Shown piece by piece: positions 1-9,300 of a DNA stretch of 56,458 nucleotides (the first letter of the stretch is position 1; every line of letters starts with the position of its first letter). The position numbers and the translations under genes are program-made. This stretch comes from Euryarchaeota archaeon TMED192 (GTDB lineage: Archaea > Thermoplasmatota > Poseidoniia > Poseidoniales > Thalassarchaeaceae). The stretch lies in NCBI GenBank assembly GCA_002170775.2, contig NHIP02000016.1:1-56458 (forward strand), given 5' to 3'. Under the pieces are notes generated by a model. That model was not told the origin of the DNA. It was given only the letters and a program-made list of their open reading frames with translations, and made no database searches.

Positions 1-779
1 ACCGTGATTGTCATTTCCATTACAACAGGCATTGTTCCAGGAGGGCCTTGTGCGCCATCGGCGCCGTCTTGCCCGTCAGCGCCGTCTTGCCCGTCAGCGC
101 CGTCTTGCCCGTCAGCGCCGTCTGCTCCAGAGTTCCCCTGCGAACCTGTTTGGCCTATTGCTCCTGATGGGCCAGATATGTCTCCAAGATCAACCCACTC
201 GGAACCGCTCCAAACATGGATATGTGTCGTTGAATTTACCAAGAAACCATCGCCGGCGTCCCCGATGTATATCTCACCTAAATCAGATGTATCATCTACT
301 GTCCCTATGATGTTGAATGACGTTCCATCGCTCCCTGGCTCACCCTGCTGGCCCTGTGCTCCTGCGGGCCCCTGTGCTCCTGCGGGGCCCTGTTCTCCTG
401 CGGGCCCCTGTGCTCCTGCGGGGCCCTGTTCTCCTGCGGGGCCCTGTGCTCCTGCGGGGCCCTGTTCTCCTGCGGGGCCCTGTTCTCCTGCGGGGCCCTG
501 TGCCCCTGTGACTCCTTGGGGACCAGTTAAATCAACAATAGTCCAGATATTATCTGAGCATGTCTGAAAAGATGAGTCTCCTGAGATATAGTACAGCCTT
601 CCATTAAGATTTGATTCACATAATGGTAAGTCCGATTCAGATTGGACGTAGAAAACATTCCAGTCTTCGAGCTCGGGATTAGGATCGGAATCTGTTTCAT
701 CTGGGCTGAGGCATCCGGAAAAAGCGGTCGTGAACAACGATAGGCAGAGGCAAAATGAGGCAATCTTGAGAGCGTTCAT
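1..779 (-). CDS. Collagen-like repeat lipoprotein (3' end cut by window edge)
   Basis: An open minus-strand frame starts with ATG at 779 and runs off the left edge (259 codons visible). Residues 1-22 form a signal peptide ending in a lipobox-like TAFSGC, so the protein is probably exported and lipid-anchored. After an acidic spacer, two collagen-like Gly-X-Y tracts follow. The first has about 23 triplets, mainly alternating GPA with GEQ or GAQ. The second has about 17 triplets built on GAD and GQD. A short domain of about 50 residues separates them, with a WSGSEW motif, and a similar motif (NIWTIV) precedes the first tract; such small domains also occur in phage-tail-like and bacterial collagen-like proteins. 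A trimeric stalk on the cell surface is inferred. The C-terminal head lies outside the window. The repeats make the opposite strand appear open as Pro/Cys-rich frames, which are shadows. Confidence 0.85.
   Translation of the reverse strand, partial: MNALKIASFCLCLSLFTTAFSGCLSPDETDSDPNPELEDWNVFYVQSESDLPLCESNLNGRLYYISGDSSFQTCSDNIWTIVDLTGPQGVTGAQGPAGEQGPAGEQGPAGAQGPAGEQGPAGAQGPAGEQGPAGAQGPAGAQGQQGEPGSDGTSFNIIGTVDDTSDLGEIYIGDAGDGFLVNSTTHIHVWSGSEWVDLGDISGPSGAIGQTGSQGNSGADGADGQDGADGQDGADGQDGADGAQGPPGTMPVVMEMTIT
61..125 (-). repeat. 18-bp tandem repeat encoding GADGQD
   Basis: About three and a half near-identical copies of an 18-bp unit (plus-strand reading gccgtcttgcccgtcagc) lie head to tail inside the collagen-like gene and encode repeated Gly-Ala-Asp-Gly-Gln-Asp. 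The copies are contiguous with no spacers, so this is a coding minisatellite and not a CRISPR array. Confidence 0.85.
348..512 (-). repeat. 18-bp tandem repeat encoding [12 protein letters not shown]
   Basis: About nine copies of an 18-bp unit (plus-strand reading gggccctgttctcctgcg, with tgt-tct/tgt-gct variants) are arranged head to tail. On the minus strand they encode the hexapeptides GPAGEQ and GPAGAQ. Nucleotide identity between copies is higher than the protein repeat needs, which suggests recent expansion by slippage or unequal recombination. Confidence 0.88.
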
Positions 780-814
780 AGTAGGGAAGGCAAGGGATTA
801 CGGATAATGTTTCG

Positions 815-1657
815 TCAGATTCCACCTGAATGTAGCATCAAAAGTACTGCTACGAATATGGTTGGAAGCAGGGCCTCGAATAAAAGATTGGCCCTCCTTA
901 TTGGTGATTTCCGACGAAAATCCTCTAACTGCTCTCCGACTATCTGATTCATCCTCATACGGATTACACTCATCACAGTAGCATGTATCTGATCGGAGAA
1001 AGGTGCGAGAATGTTGGTGTCAAGTCCGCGCTTTATCTGCTTTACAACAGCAACGGCAATCGGATTTTTTGACAACAGGCCTGCGAATCCCGATAATATC
1101 CCGCTTTCCTCTTCTGCTACCTCATTTAGATCGGCCTGCTGAAGCTCATTAAGAAACCATGATCTTCTGAAGTCCTGATTCAGGTTCCACGACTTGAACT
1201 CCTCCTCAGCGAACATCCACATGCCCTCTAGTTTGATGTATGTAACCTCCAAGAATGCTCTGAGCCTAGATGACCTGCGTATGTCTCGAGCCAGCCACAC
1301 GACAAGGAATCCAGCGAAAAGAGGGTAGGATATCGGAGACAGGTCGGATGCATGTATCTCCCTAGCCCCCACCAACGTCATTACAGGAAGGGCGATTAGA
1401 ATAGGTGCGAAGAGGATGAAAAATTCACTTAATATGAAGGATCTGCCGAGGCTCTGGATCGAAGGCTTCAGGAATATCTCGCTCACATTCATCAAATTTG
1501 AGATAGTGCTTCTATGCTCGATATCGTCATCGATTGATGTTGCTAGCCTTCGAAGTGGCCCGATTACCATGGAAATTCTGATGAGGAATGCAATGGCTAG
1601 TACTACTACCAAGTAATCTCTGACCGTTTCTGGCGGGAATAATGGCAGTATTTGCAT
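815..1657 (-). CDS. Membrane protein of unknown function (280 aa)
   Basis: The frame starts with ATG at 1657. I do not recognise the family. Hydrophobic segments suggest membrane helices near residues 14-33, 74-96, 108-124 and 260-277. Between the third and fourth is a hydrophilic stretch of about 135 residues, probably cytoplasmic, with a charged centre (KLEGMWMFAEEEFKSWN). The gene is in line with the DUF4126 gene upstream and the lipoprotein downstream, with 84 and 35 bp between them, so the group may be co-transcribed. There is no catalytic motif to suggest an enzyme; a structural or scaffolding envelope role is only a guess. Confidence 0.75.
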   Translation of the reverse strand: MQILPLFPPETVRDYLVVVLAIAFLIRISMVIGPLRRLATSIDDDIEHRSTISNLMNVSEIFLKPSIQSLGRSFILSEFFILFAPILIALPVMTLVGAREIHASDLSPISYPLFAGFLVVWLARDIRRSSRLRAFLEVTYIKLEGMWMFAEEEFKSWNLNQDFRRSWFLNELQQADLNEVAEEESGILSGFAGLLSKNPIAVAVVKQIKRGLDTNILAPFSDQIHATVMSVIRMRMNQIVGEQLEDFRRKSPIRRANLLFEALLPTIFVAVLLMLHSGGI

Positions 1658-1741
1658 TTCATAACCCCCCTAACCAGACAGTCTACAGAATTACACAAGA
1701 GTCTTTTCTTACCGGTTATGTCAATTGCCGACTCTATTTTA

Positions 1742-2323
1742 TTAATCCGGGTGGTCGGTAGGGTCCTGCATCTTCCTCCGCAATATTACGAATATGAGTA
1801 TCGACGATGCGAACAGAGCCGCCAGTGGTGCCAATAAGGCAATGAAAATCAGTAAGACAGAGGCGATGTCTTCGATGAGAGAGAAAAATGGATTCGCCAG
1901 ACCCAACGTAAACATCGAGGATAGTCCTCTTCCTGCTACGGTCGCGGACTGGATTGATAGAGATGCTCCGCCTCCTGCAATAATTGCTAGAGCCCATTGA
2001 ACGGAAGGATCTGCCCCCTCTAAGGATACGGCAACCACGTATATCCCTGCGAGACCTGCCATAGGGGTCGCAAGTGAGTCAAGCATGTTGTCCATCCAGG
2101 GAATCTTGTAAGCCATTATCTCAGATAAGGATGCCACACCAAGAAGCAGAATTGACACATCTGATGAGAAAGCCTCGAATTCACTACCTTCTATGTTTAC
2201 GTCCAGGAAACCGAGTCTCAACCAAACGGCCATCAGGAATGGGGGGAGGAATACTCTGAACCCGGAGGCTGCAGCTAGTCCCAACCCTGTGGATGCTGCG
2301 ATGAGGACTTGTAAGGGATCCAT
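1742..2323 (-). CDS. DUF4126-like membrane protein
   Basis: This 193-residue protein has an N-terminal Gly/Ala-rich segment ending in SGFRVFLPP, which resembles the opening motif of DUF4126 membrane proteins found widely in bacteria and some archaea. Four to five hydrophobic segments are visible: about 8-35, 55-70, 85-100, 108-125 and 145-185, ending in a basic tail. The family function is unknown to me. The gene is minus strand, 48 bp downstream of the 682-residue orphan, and reads in the same direction. The family call rests on memory of the N-terminal motif and the helix pattern; a search would settle it. Confidence 0.7.
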   Translation of the reverse strand: MDPLQVLIAASTGLGLAAASGFRVFLPPFLMAVWLRLGFLDVNIEGSEFEAFSSDVSILLLGVASLSEIMAYKIPWMDNMLDSLATPMAGLAGIYVVAVSLEGADPSVQWALAIIAGGGASLSIQSATVAGRGLSSMFTLGLANPFFSLIEDIASVLLIFIALLAPLAALFASSILIFVILRRKMQDPTDHPD

Positions 2324-2372
2324 GGTCTAGGCGTGTGGCGATCGAGCCATAGGTTTCATGGCTTCTTGATCC

Positions 2373-4421
2373 TTAAAACGCATCTTTGTGCCTTTTCCTC
2401 GAATGGTCATTTGACCAGTTATATGCGAGTTGTAGTATCTTGAGGAATTCTCCCTGTCCATCTTTCCGCATCCTGTCATGCAGAGCCTCGTTCTGGATGA
2501 ATACATCCCCCCAGATATTTGCAGCTGTTCCCTTTCCGCCCTTGGGCATATCGAATACCTCGTCCAGTGTTGGCTCGAGCATGGACTTCCAAACTCTAGC
2601 AGGGTCAACGGCCATGGTGACCTCCACAATGATCTCATCTGTGTTCAAACCGGTACCTGTCTGCCAACTGTCTTCACCCATGTCAGCTAAGAATGGAAGG
2701 CAGATATCCGAGACAGATAACGCGGTAAGGGGGTCGGCCCCAGTCATCTCAGCGAAGGCATCGCGCATCCTACCTCTATCCGCGCCCTTGCTACCAACCA
2801 GAGTTCTCATTTGGTCTATTGAATTGGGTACAAGGAACCTTAGGTCGGTGAAGTAAACGAAGGGCTTCCCGTCATCGGGGGCAAAGATATGCTTGAAGGG
2901 GGACTGTCCTGGTATCTCTCCTAAGTCATCTAGTCTGTAGAGCGTCTTTAGTGCGTTTGTGCCTATGGACTGTATGCACCGTCGAATGATACGCTCAGGG
3001 GCCGCAGATACATCGTTGAAGGTATCCATATATTCGCTCATGGTCATGATGTCATAACCACGTACTGCAAGGATGGTGTGTACGTTGGGGCCCTGAACAC
3101 TCTCACCGTTGACCGATGCTGAGCTTATCCATTTCGCTCCTCTGCTGCTCTCACTTCGAGCAACCAGGTCTGCATATGCGGTGAATCTTCTTGATACCCT
3201 ATTCATGAAATCGGCTTGATCGAGTTTGGTAAAGAGGGACGCAGTGAAATTGGTCTTCAATGCATGATCAGCGACCTGACTTGCGTTGACACAGGTCAAG
3301 AGGTTCCCCTGATCATCAGGATAGACAACAAGACGTCGGCGCTTACCGCCCCCGCCAAGGGTCCCAGTCTCGTTACTTGTTAGGTAATAACCTAGGGCAG
3401 CCGTGACTTCAAACAGCCTAGCATACTTATCTTCATCACTGGCTCCACGTATCCATTCGTCTATGCCTGGTTCAACGAGGTGGAATTCAAGAGGAACAAG
3501 TTCGGACCCACCGCCGAACATCTGACGAACAGTGGCGGACCGCATCATTCCCATCATTGTGTAAAGAGAAGTTTTTCCGGTTGTGATGTAGACATCTGTG
3601 ATGCCGTCCTCTCCAAATGATGCTCTTCTATCCGGCATGTTGACAAGCAGATTGAACGCAGTGGCGTTTTCCCTATTACCGTCTACAGCAGGCCATATCC
3701 AAGAGTACGGCCTAGTCATCATGTAGCCACTAGCGTCTTTCCCGAATCCTGCAGGGGAGTATCTGGTCCAACCGAGTCTATTGTTGAATGTGACTCCACG
3801 ATGCATCAAAGAGGGGTAGTATACCTTGTCTTGGGGATCAGATCCGGGCACTACACCTCTGTGTCCAAGCCCCCATAGAATCGGTTCCCACTCCGCATAA
3901 GGCGAGTCTCCTTTACCCAAAAAGGGGTGCTGATCTGAGATGTTATTCTTTGGCTTGCCATTGCTAGACAATATTGAGCCGCCTAGCCTATCTTCATCTC
4001 CAGTTGAACAGAAAAACAGGGTCTGAGTCGTGGAAACTTGTTTCGGAGTCCACATATTTGCATTGACGACTGTCTTCTGACGAATGAAATCTGCAGGAGT
4101 GTCAATTCGTCGCTCAAATTTAAATCTCTGAGTGTCAATCCAGGAGGAGCCCAAGAATAAATTTGTATTCATGAGTCGGGCTTTCCCTGGTCCCACGTAT
4201 CTCTCGATTGGATTATCTTTAGCCTCGTCATTACCATCCAGACGAGCCCACGGGCCCTCCATTGGTATATGCTTCAAGAATCTCTCATAGTCGAGTTCTT
4301 TACTCTCGGCTTCCTTTATGTTGTCTTGAATTGCATCCATGAGACGGACATATGTTTCAGATGGGGCGATCGTCTTCGATTTTCGCATTTCTGCGTTTGA
4401 TATGCTTCTATGTTCCCACAT
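2373..4421 (-). CDS. Unrecognised 682-residue protein, partner of the 80-aa membrane protein
   Basis: The ATG at 4421 lies 11 bp after the stop of the 80-aa membrane protein, so the two are almost certainly one transcript. I recognise no domain. The protein has no signal peptide or membrane helix and appears soluble. It is rich in Met, Trp, Tyr and Gly, with glycine-rich turns (GTLGGGGKRRR near residue 357, MFGGGSEL near 300) and many short aromatic motifs, a composition more like a large structural or assembly protein than an enzyme with a compact active site. I looked for Walker, tubulin-type, protease and nuclease signatures and found none. A membrane-docked cytoplasmic assembly is possible but is inference. 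The last residues (SRKRHKDAF) are basic. Confidence 0.85.
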   Translation of the reverse strand: MWEHRSISNAEMRKSKTIAPSETYVRLMDAIQDNIKEAESKELDYERFLKHIPMEGPWARLDGNDEAKDNPIERYVGPGKARLMNTNLFLGSSWIDTQRFKFERRIDTPADFIRQKTVVNANMWTPKQVSTTQTLFFCSTGDEDRLGGSILSSNGKPKNNISDQHPFLGKGDSPYAEWEPILWGLGHRGVVPGSDPQDKVYYPSLMHRGVTFNNRLGWTRYSPAGFGKDASGYMMTRPYSWIWPAVDGNRENATAFNLLVNMPDRRASFGEDGITDVYITTGKTSLYTMMGMMRSATVRQMFGGGSELVPLEFHLVEPGIDEWIRGASDEDKYARLFEVTAALGYYLTSNETGTLGGGGKRRRLVVYPDDQGNLLTCVNASQVADHALKTNFTASLFTKLDQADFMNRVSRRFTAYADLVARSESSRGAKWISSASVNGESVQGPNVHTILAVRGYDIMTMSEYMDTFNDVSAAPERIIRRCIQSIGTNALKTLYRLDDLGEIPGQSPFKHIFAPDDGKPFVYFTDLRFLVPNSIDQMRTLVGSKGADRGRMRDAFAEMTGADPLTALSVSDICLPFLADMGEDSWQTGTGLNTDEIIVEVTMAVDPARVWKSMLEPTLDEVFDMPKGGKGTAANIWGDVFIQNEALHDRMRKDGQGEFLKILQLAYNWSNDHSRKRHKDAF

Positions 4422-4432
4422 CTTAATTCACC

Positions 4433-4675
4433 TCAGAACTTGGGTTCCGGCTCCTCTTCAGGTTCTTCCTCTTTATTTCCAAAAGGAAGGGACGGCATCG
4501 AGTTACCGCCGGAGAACAAAAGAATCGCAGAGACTGCAAGGGATCCGATTCCAAGTAGTATCTTGACCATATCATCCGAGTCAGAGGTGATCAAGAAAGC
4601 ATCAGCAAGAGCCAAGACGCCTATTGCTCCGGAAAGTGCGATTGGCATCATTTGTTTTTCTTGGGCTTCGCTCAT
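4433..4675 (-). CDS. Small two-helix membrane protein with acidic tail (80 aa)
   Basis: The frame starts with ATG at 4675, about 27 bp downstream of a clear TATA-like box, as expected for a leaderless transcript. The protein has two predicted membrane helices at about residues 10-29 and 37-55, then a Pro/Glu-rich acidic tail (EEEPEEEPEPKF). Both ends would face the same side, and the acidic tail could be a docking surface for the 682-residue protein encoded 11 bp downstream. No family is recognised. The tight spacing and good promoter make it a real gene despite its size. Confidence 0.8.
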   Translation of the reverse strand: MSEAQEKQMMPIALSGAIGVLALADAFLITSDSDDMVKILLGIGSLAVSAILLFSGGNSMPSLPFGNKEEEPEEEPEPKF

Positions 4676-4698
4676 TATTATCTCTTCAGGCTGTCAAT

Positions 4699-4708
4699 GT
4701 ATATATTA
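4699..4708 (-). promoter_or_regulatory. TATA box of the 80-aa/682-aa operon
   Basis: The minus strand reads aatatatac centred about 27 bp upstream of the ATG at 4675. This is the normal archaeal TATA-to-start distance, so the mRNA is predicted to begin at or near the start codon and to be leaderless. Confidence 0.6.
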
Positions 4709-4822
4709 CCTGCCGCTGATGAACGGTTCACTTGCGCATAAGAAAAAATAATTGAAAAAAAACTACCATATTTGGACAGATATCGGTGCGAACATCAAGA
4801 ACCAGTAATTGTTGGAGGGAGC

Positions 4823-5095
4823 ATGGCAGGGGGGTCCCAATCAATCAGAAAGATGGGTTTCACACTTCGTTCATCCCTCTCATGGATCCGCCCCATGGCT
4901 GCAGCTGTGATTGCATATGCAGTCCTAGGATGGACCGAAATATGGCAATGGGGGGGGATATTTGCTGTGACATACCTGATGGAATTGATCGCAGTGTACC
5001 TATCTCTGCCCGCTGGTCCGGTCAGTGACGAATATGAGGCGGACTCAGACAATGAATCTGGCAGAAAAATGCCGAAGATGAAGAGGAAGTTCTGA
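4823..5095 (+). CDS. Small membrane protein (90 aa)
   Basis: The chosen start is the ATG at 4823, because a strong Shine-Dalgarno-like ggaggg lies just upstream. A longer frame would begin with TTG at 4772. The protein has two hydrophobic segments (about residues 23-37 and 41-60) and then an acidic stretch followed by a basic C-terminus (KMPKMKRKF). No family is recognised. It is transcribed away from the 80-aa/682-aa pair across a shared 147-bp region and converges with the WD40 gene, whose stop is 1 bp beyond its own. Confidence 0.6.
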   Translation: MAGGSQSIRKMGFTLRSSLSWIRPMAAAVIAYAVLGWTEIWQWGGIFAVTYLMELIAVYLSLPAGPVSDEYEADSDNESGRKMPKMKRKF

Positions 5096-5096
5096 T

Positions 5097-6296
5097 TCAG
5101 CTTAAGGCTAGCGAAATGAGGATTGTTTGCTTTCTTGTCCGCCTTACACTGAATCCGCCATCAACCAGCATCTGCTCAACCCTGTCGAGTACTCTTTGCG
5201 TCACATCGAGTTGGACTCCCCAGTAAGCAACTTCTCCTTCAGAGTTTCCTGAGAATAAATGCTCACCATCGTCGCTGAATCTGATGTCATTTATTCGCCC
5301 GGGACCGCCTCTCAAGGTCTTACGCTCAGTACATGATTCCAGATCCCAGATTCTGATGGTGTTGTCCTTTGACCCGCTCGCAAGGAGTTTTCGATTTGGC
5401 GACATAGATAGCGAGTAGACTTCTCCTGAATGGCCTGAGTACGTTCCGGTAATCTCACGTTCATGGGTATTCCATCGATGTATCTGCTTGTGATCAAAGG
5501 CAACGACAACGGATCGGTCGTCTTCCAGCATTACGATAGAGTTGATTGGTTTTCCAAAATCTGATGTACCACCAATGTGAGATCCGGAAGGTAGTTTCCA
5601 GACATTGACTGACCCGTCTTCACTCCCACTGGCAATGGTATTGCCTGATGGGGAGAATGACAATGCTGTTACAGATTCTTCATGTGCTCTGAATTCCATA
5701 ATCGTCTCCAGTGTTTCTGTGTCTGTCAATCTGACATTTCCATTGTACAATCCCGATGCTATCGTAGATCCGCTGGGATCGATATCAACGCTTAGCACTC
5801 CGAAGCCGCCCAGGTCCAATGTCCGGAGGTGTCGTCCATCAGAAGTATCCCACATTTGGACGGTCTTATCTAGAGATCCGCATGCAAGTAGAGATCTGTC
5901 TGGAGGTACTGCCAGACGACCCTTGTATGCGGTTTGATCGAGGGTTCTGACCACAGTATCTGTTGTAGAATTCCAGAAATGAATTCTTTGATCCATCCCG
6001 ACTGAAGCACATACAGAGCTATCCACGAATGCCACTGACGTGATTGGATCTTTGTGCAGTGTTCTAGAAAACAGTGGTCCACTGAGCATGACCTCGATCT
6101 GATCGTTAGACCCTTGCAAAACGGATAGTCGTTCCTTCAATCTAAATATCCTGATAAAATCCAACGCAGCCTGCTGCTCGTCTTGGGCTGCAGATTTCTT
6201 TTCCTCCTCGATTCTCTCCTTTATGTCTCCGCTCAATCCTGCGAATGGATTTGGAAGATTTTCTGAATCTTCATCTTCTGGGGGGTCCTCACTCAT
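5097..6296 (-). CDS. WD40-repeat protein
   Basis: After an acidic Pro/Glu-rich N-terminus and a short Lys/Glu helix (about residues 1-60), the protein has about seven WD40 repeats from residue 75 to 365. Recognisable units include SVAFVDSS...IHFWN, SGSEDGSVNVWKL and SGSKDNTIRIWDL, so a beta-propeller scaffold is expected. No signal peptide is present; it should be cytoplasmic. The start was set at ATG 6296, giving the acidic MSEDPPED opening. An upstream in-frame GTG at 6323 overlaps the stop of the preceding surface-protein gene (GTGA) and is an alternative that would couple translation. Such scaffolds bind other proteins; the partner is unknown, but the surface-protein gene directly upstream is a candidate. 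Confidence 0.88.
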   Translation of the reverse strand: MSEDPPEDEDSENLPNPFAGLSGDIKERIEEEKKSAAQDEQQAALDFIRIFRLKERLSVLQGSNDQIEVMLSGPLFSRTLHKDPITSVAFVDSSVCASVGMDQRIHFWNSTTDTVVRTLDQTAYKGRLAVPPDRSLLACGSLDKTVQMWDTSDGRHLRTLDLGGFGVLSVDIDPSGSTIASGLYNGNVRLTDTETLETIMEFRAHEESVTALSFSPSGNTIASGSEDGSVNVWKLPSGSHIGGTSDFGKPINSIVMLEDDRSVVVAFDHKQIHRWNTHEREITGTYSGHSGEVYSLSMSPNRKLLASGSKDNTIRIWDLESCTERKTLRGGPGRINDIRFSDDGEHLFSGNSEGEVAYWGVQLDVTQRVLDRVEQMLVDGGFSVRRTRKQTILISLALS

Positions 6297-6319
6297 GCAT
6301 ATCAATCCGATTTTCAGAG

Positions 6320-9300
6320 TCACCCTTCATCCTCGGAGTGGGATGATTCGACTCGTTTGCGGATGTGGTCTCGGATCAGGGGGGTGATGAATAAACCGAC
6401 TACGAGAATTAGGGCAATGAAAGCGCCGAATACTGCGAATGTCTCGCTCACTTGGGCTCCTACTGACTCGCATTCTTTGTTGTTATCGACATCACTTGGC
6501 ACATCATTAGAATCAAGCGGATCCGATCTGCAACGTATCTCTTCTAGATCATCCCAGCCGTCGCCATCATCATCAAGATCTATCACTAACGTTGAGGGTA
6601 TTCCTTCTATCAGATAATCTGTGAGTCCGTCGCCATCGGTATCGAGGTAAGCAGCTGGGTCGTAAGGGAATGCGTCAGGCCCACTCGAACATATTCCAGG
6701 AAAGCTTGTACTTCCATCACAAATTTGATCGCCATCTGAATCAGGATCGGAGTTATCGCCTATTCCATCATTGTCAGTATCCGAGTATTCAGTCGGATCT
6801 GTTGGGAATGGGTCTGAGGCATCAAGAGTTCCATCCATGTCGCAATCAAGGGAAAGTATGCATTCAGGATGTTCGTATTCATTGGCAAGGCCGTCCCCAT
6901 CCGAGTCTAAATCTGAGTTATCCCCCACTCCATCATTGTCAAAATCACTCCAGTCATTGGGATCTTCTGGGAACCTGTCCTCTGAGTTGAATGACCCGTC
7001 TCCATCCATATCTGGATCTTCATCATCACAGATGAAGTCGCCATCTAGGTCATCTGGTACATCATTTGGATTGAGCGCAGATGAATCGCATTTGTACTCC
7101 ATACTGTCTGTGTAGCCGTCTCCATCATCATCGGCATCCTCGTCACCATAGAAGGCCGGCCATTGAGGGTCGACGTCGTCTGCAAGACGATCTTTGTCTC
7201 TATCAAATGGTATATTTGCGTCGAAGGGATAGGGGTCCTCACCTCTGGAGCATGTGCCTGCTACCTCATTACTTCCATCGCAGAATCCGTCGCCATCCGA
7301 ATCTGGGTTGAGCGGATCTGTTCCCCTATCAGAGGGCGAGATATAGAATCCAGTTCCAGTCTCGACAGTGTCATCAAGCCCATCCCCATCATCGTCAAAA
7401 TCCTCAACGAAATTGTCTGCAGCATCGTGAGGGAGATTATCCCAAAGTCCATCTCCATCGGTATCCATAGGTAGTAAGGGGTCTATTGGATACGGGTCGG
7501 GGCCCGTGGTACAAGATTGACGCGCATAGGGGCCATCGCAGATACCATCGTCGTCAGTGTCTACGGAAGTAGAATCTGTTCCTGCTATATGCTCATCTAC
7601 ATCATCTACTCCGTCATTATCGTCATCTGTGTCAGAAAGATCGCCGACAGTATCTCCATCTGTATCGAGCCAGTCAGACGGATCGAGAGGGAAGGCATCT
7701 TCAGAGTCGATGAATCCGTCATTGTCATCATCATCGTCAGCCACAGCCGGGCCATTTCCGTCGAAGTCAGAGTCGGCTAAACGATCGCCATCCGTATCGA
7801 CTGGGAAGTTGGGATTCATCGGATAAGGATCTGGGCCGTAGGTGCAAACTCCGGACACTTCGACTGGCCCATCGCAGAATCCATCGACATCTGAATCGAC
7901 ATCTAGGGGAGAAGAGCCCGAATTCACTTCTACTGAATCTGAAATACCGTCATTGTCATCGTCTGAGTCAGAAATTAGGTCCGTATATGATGAGAGATCA
8001 TCTGGAACAGTATCTGGTATGCCGTCAAGATCGTTATCAGCTAGAACGGCTATCTCGATGTAAATGCTTACCGTTACTCCTGAAGAGTTAGTTGCATCTA
8101 TCTGATATGTCGTAAGATCGGCCACCTGAGTGGGAGTTCCGCTTATTGTCCCATCAACAGGAGAGATCTCGAGACCAAAGGGGAGTGCTGGCGATACAGT
8201 CCACGCCACTGCTGAGTTATTGGTTGCATTCCTCACAACCCAGAGGTCGCTTCCAGACGTACTCTCCTTAGCATCGAAATACATGTCTCTATTCATTATC
8301 ACATAACCCGTACTCCTTGCTGATTCACTAGAGTGGGGTCCTGCTCGGATATCTGCAAGTAAGGATGTCGAGAAGTCAGTCGCATCAATAACATGCGGTT
8401 CGTAACCGCTGCCGCTCGATGATGCAGTGAAGTAAGCATGGCCTTCATCTGTAGTGGTGAAGCCGCTATATTGACCTGGATAGGAAGATATCGCGCCCGA
8501 CGTAAGATCAGCGGCCAGCCATGATGTTGAGTTTTCAGGAGAGTAGAGCCATAGCTCATTTCCAGATGTGCCGTCATTGGCAGAAAATGCAATTATTCCA
8601 GCTATGTTGTGGAAACCTGTTGAAACCGAACCGGGATTACTGCCCTGCGACCCAGACCTTATGTCCGAGTTCCGCGTACACGTTTGATCTATAGAGTTGA
8701 ATGACCACAATTCACTGCCATGAGTCTGATCTCTTGCAGAGAAGTAAATCCGGTCCCCGATAACCGCTGGTTCATCTGAGCCAGAGTTTGGCTGTCCGCT
8801 TGGGCTTCCTTCCCAAATATCGCAAACCAAAGTGGCCTCCCAATTCTGAGATGTTTTGTCTATCGCCCAGAGTTCTGTCCCATGGGTTTGGTTACTTGCA
8901 TCGAACACGATATGTTCCCCCACTTGCATGAAAGGTAGCAAGTAACCGGGTAAGCTTGGAGAAGTTCCTGGATTGATATCTCCGAGAAGGTTCGTGGATC
9001 CCGTGAGTGTGTCGTGTACCCATGGCTCTATCCCGGTCGTTCCATCATCCGCATCAAACATTGGCCATCGATCTGAAATGGGAACTAATCCGGAAAATAC
9101 TCCAGGTGAAGAGCCGGAGGAGCCGGGCGAGAGGTCTGTCACCATCTCTGCCGTTCCAGAGTCTGGATCATAACTCCACAATTCATTTCCTTGTGTACCA
9201 TCTTCCGCATTAAACCATAATTTCCCAGACATGGGTACTAGTCCAGTGCTACTTCCAGGCTTGCTGCTGCCGCTGCCTGGACGTATATCCCCTGTCATCC

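Noticed and set aside
61-512. CRISPR-like repeat array
   Set aside because: The 18-bp units are directly contiguous with no spacers and encode regular protein repeats.
4-567. Plus-strand Pro/Cys/Ser-rich open frame opposite the collagen-like gene
   Set aside because: It is the mirror of the Gly-X-Y repeats; the minus-strand frame has a signal peptide, lipobox and sensible domains.
2373-4675. A provirus or integrated element carrying the unknown 682-aa protein
   Set aside because: No integrase, terminase, attachment repeats or tRNA lies nearby, and flanking genes are ordinary membrane proteins.
6771-8063. Long serine-rich plus-strand frames
   Set aside because: They are antisense shadows of the Asp-rich calcium-binding repeats in the 1190-aa surface protein.
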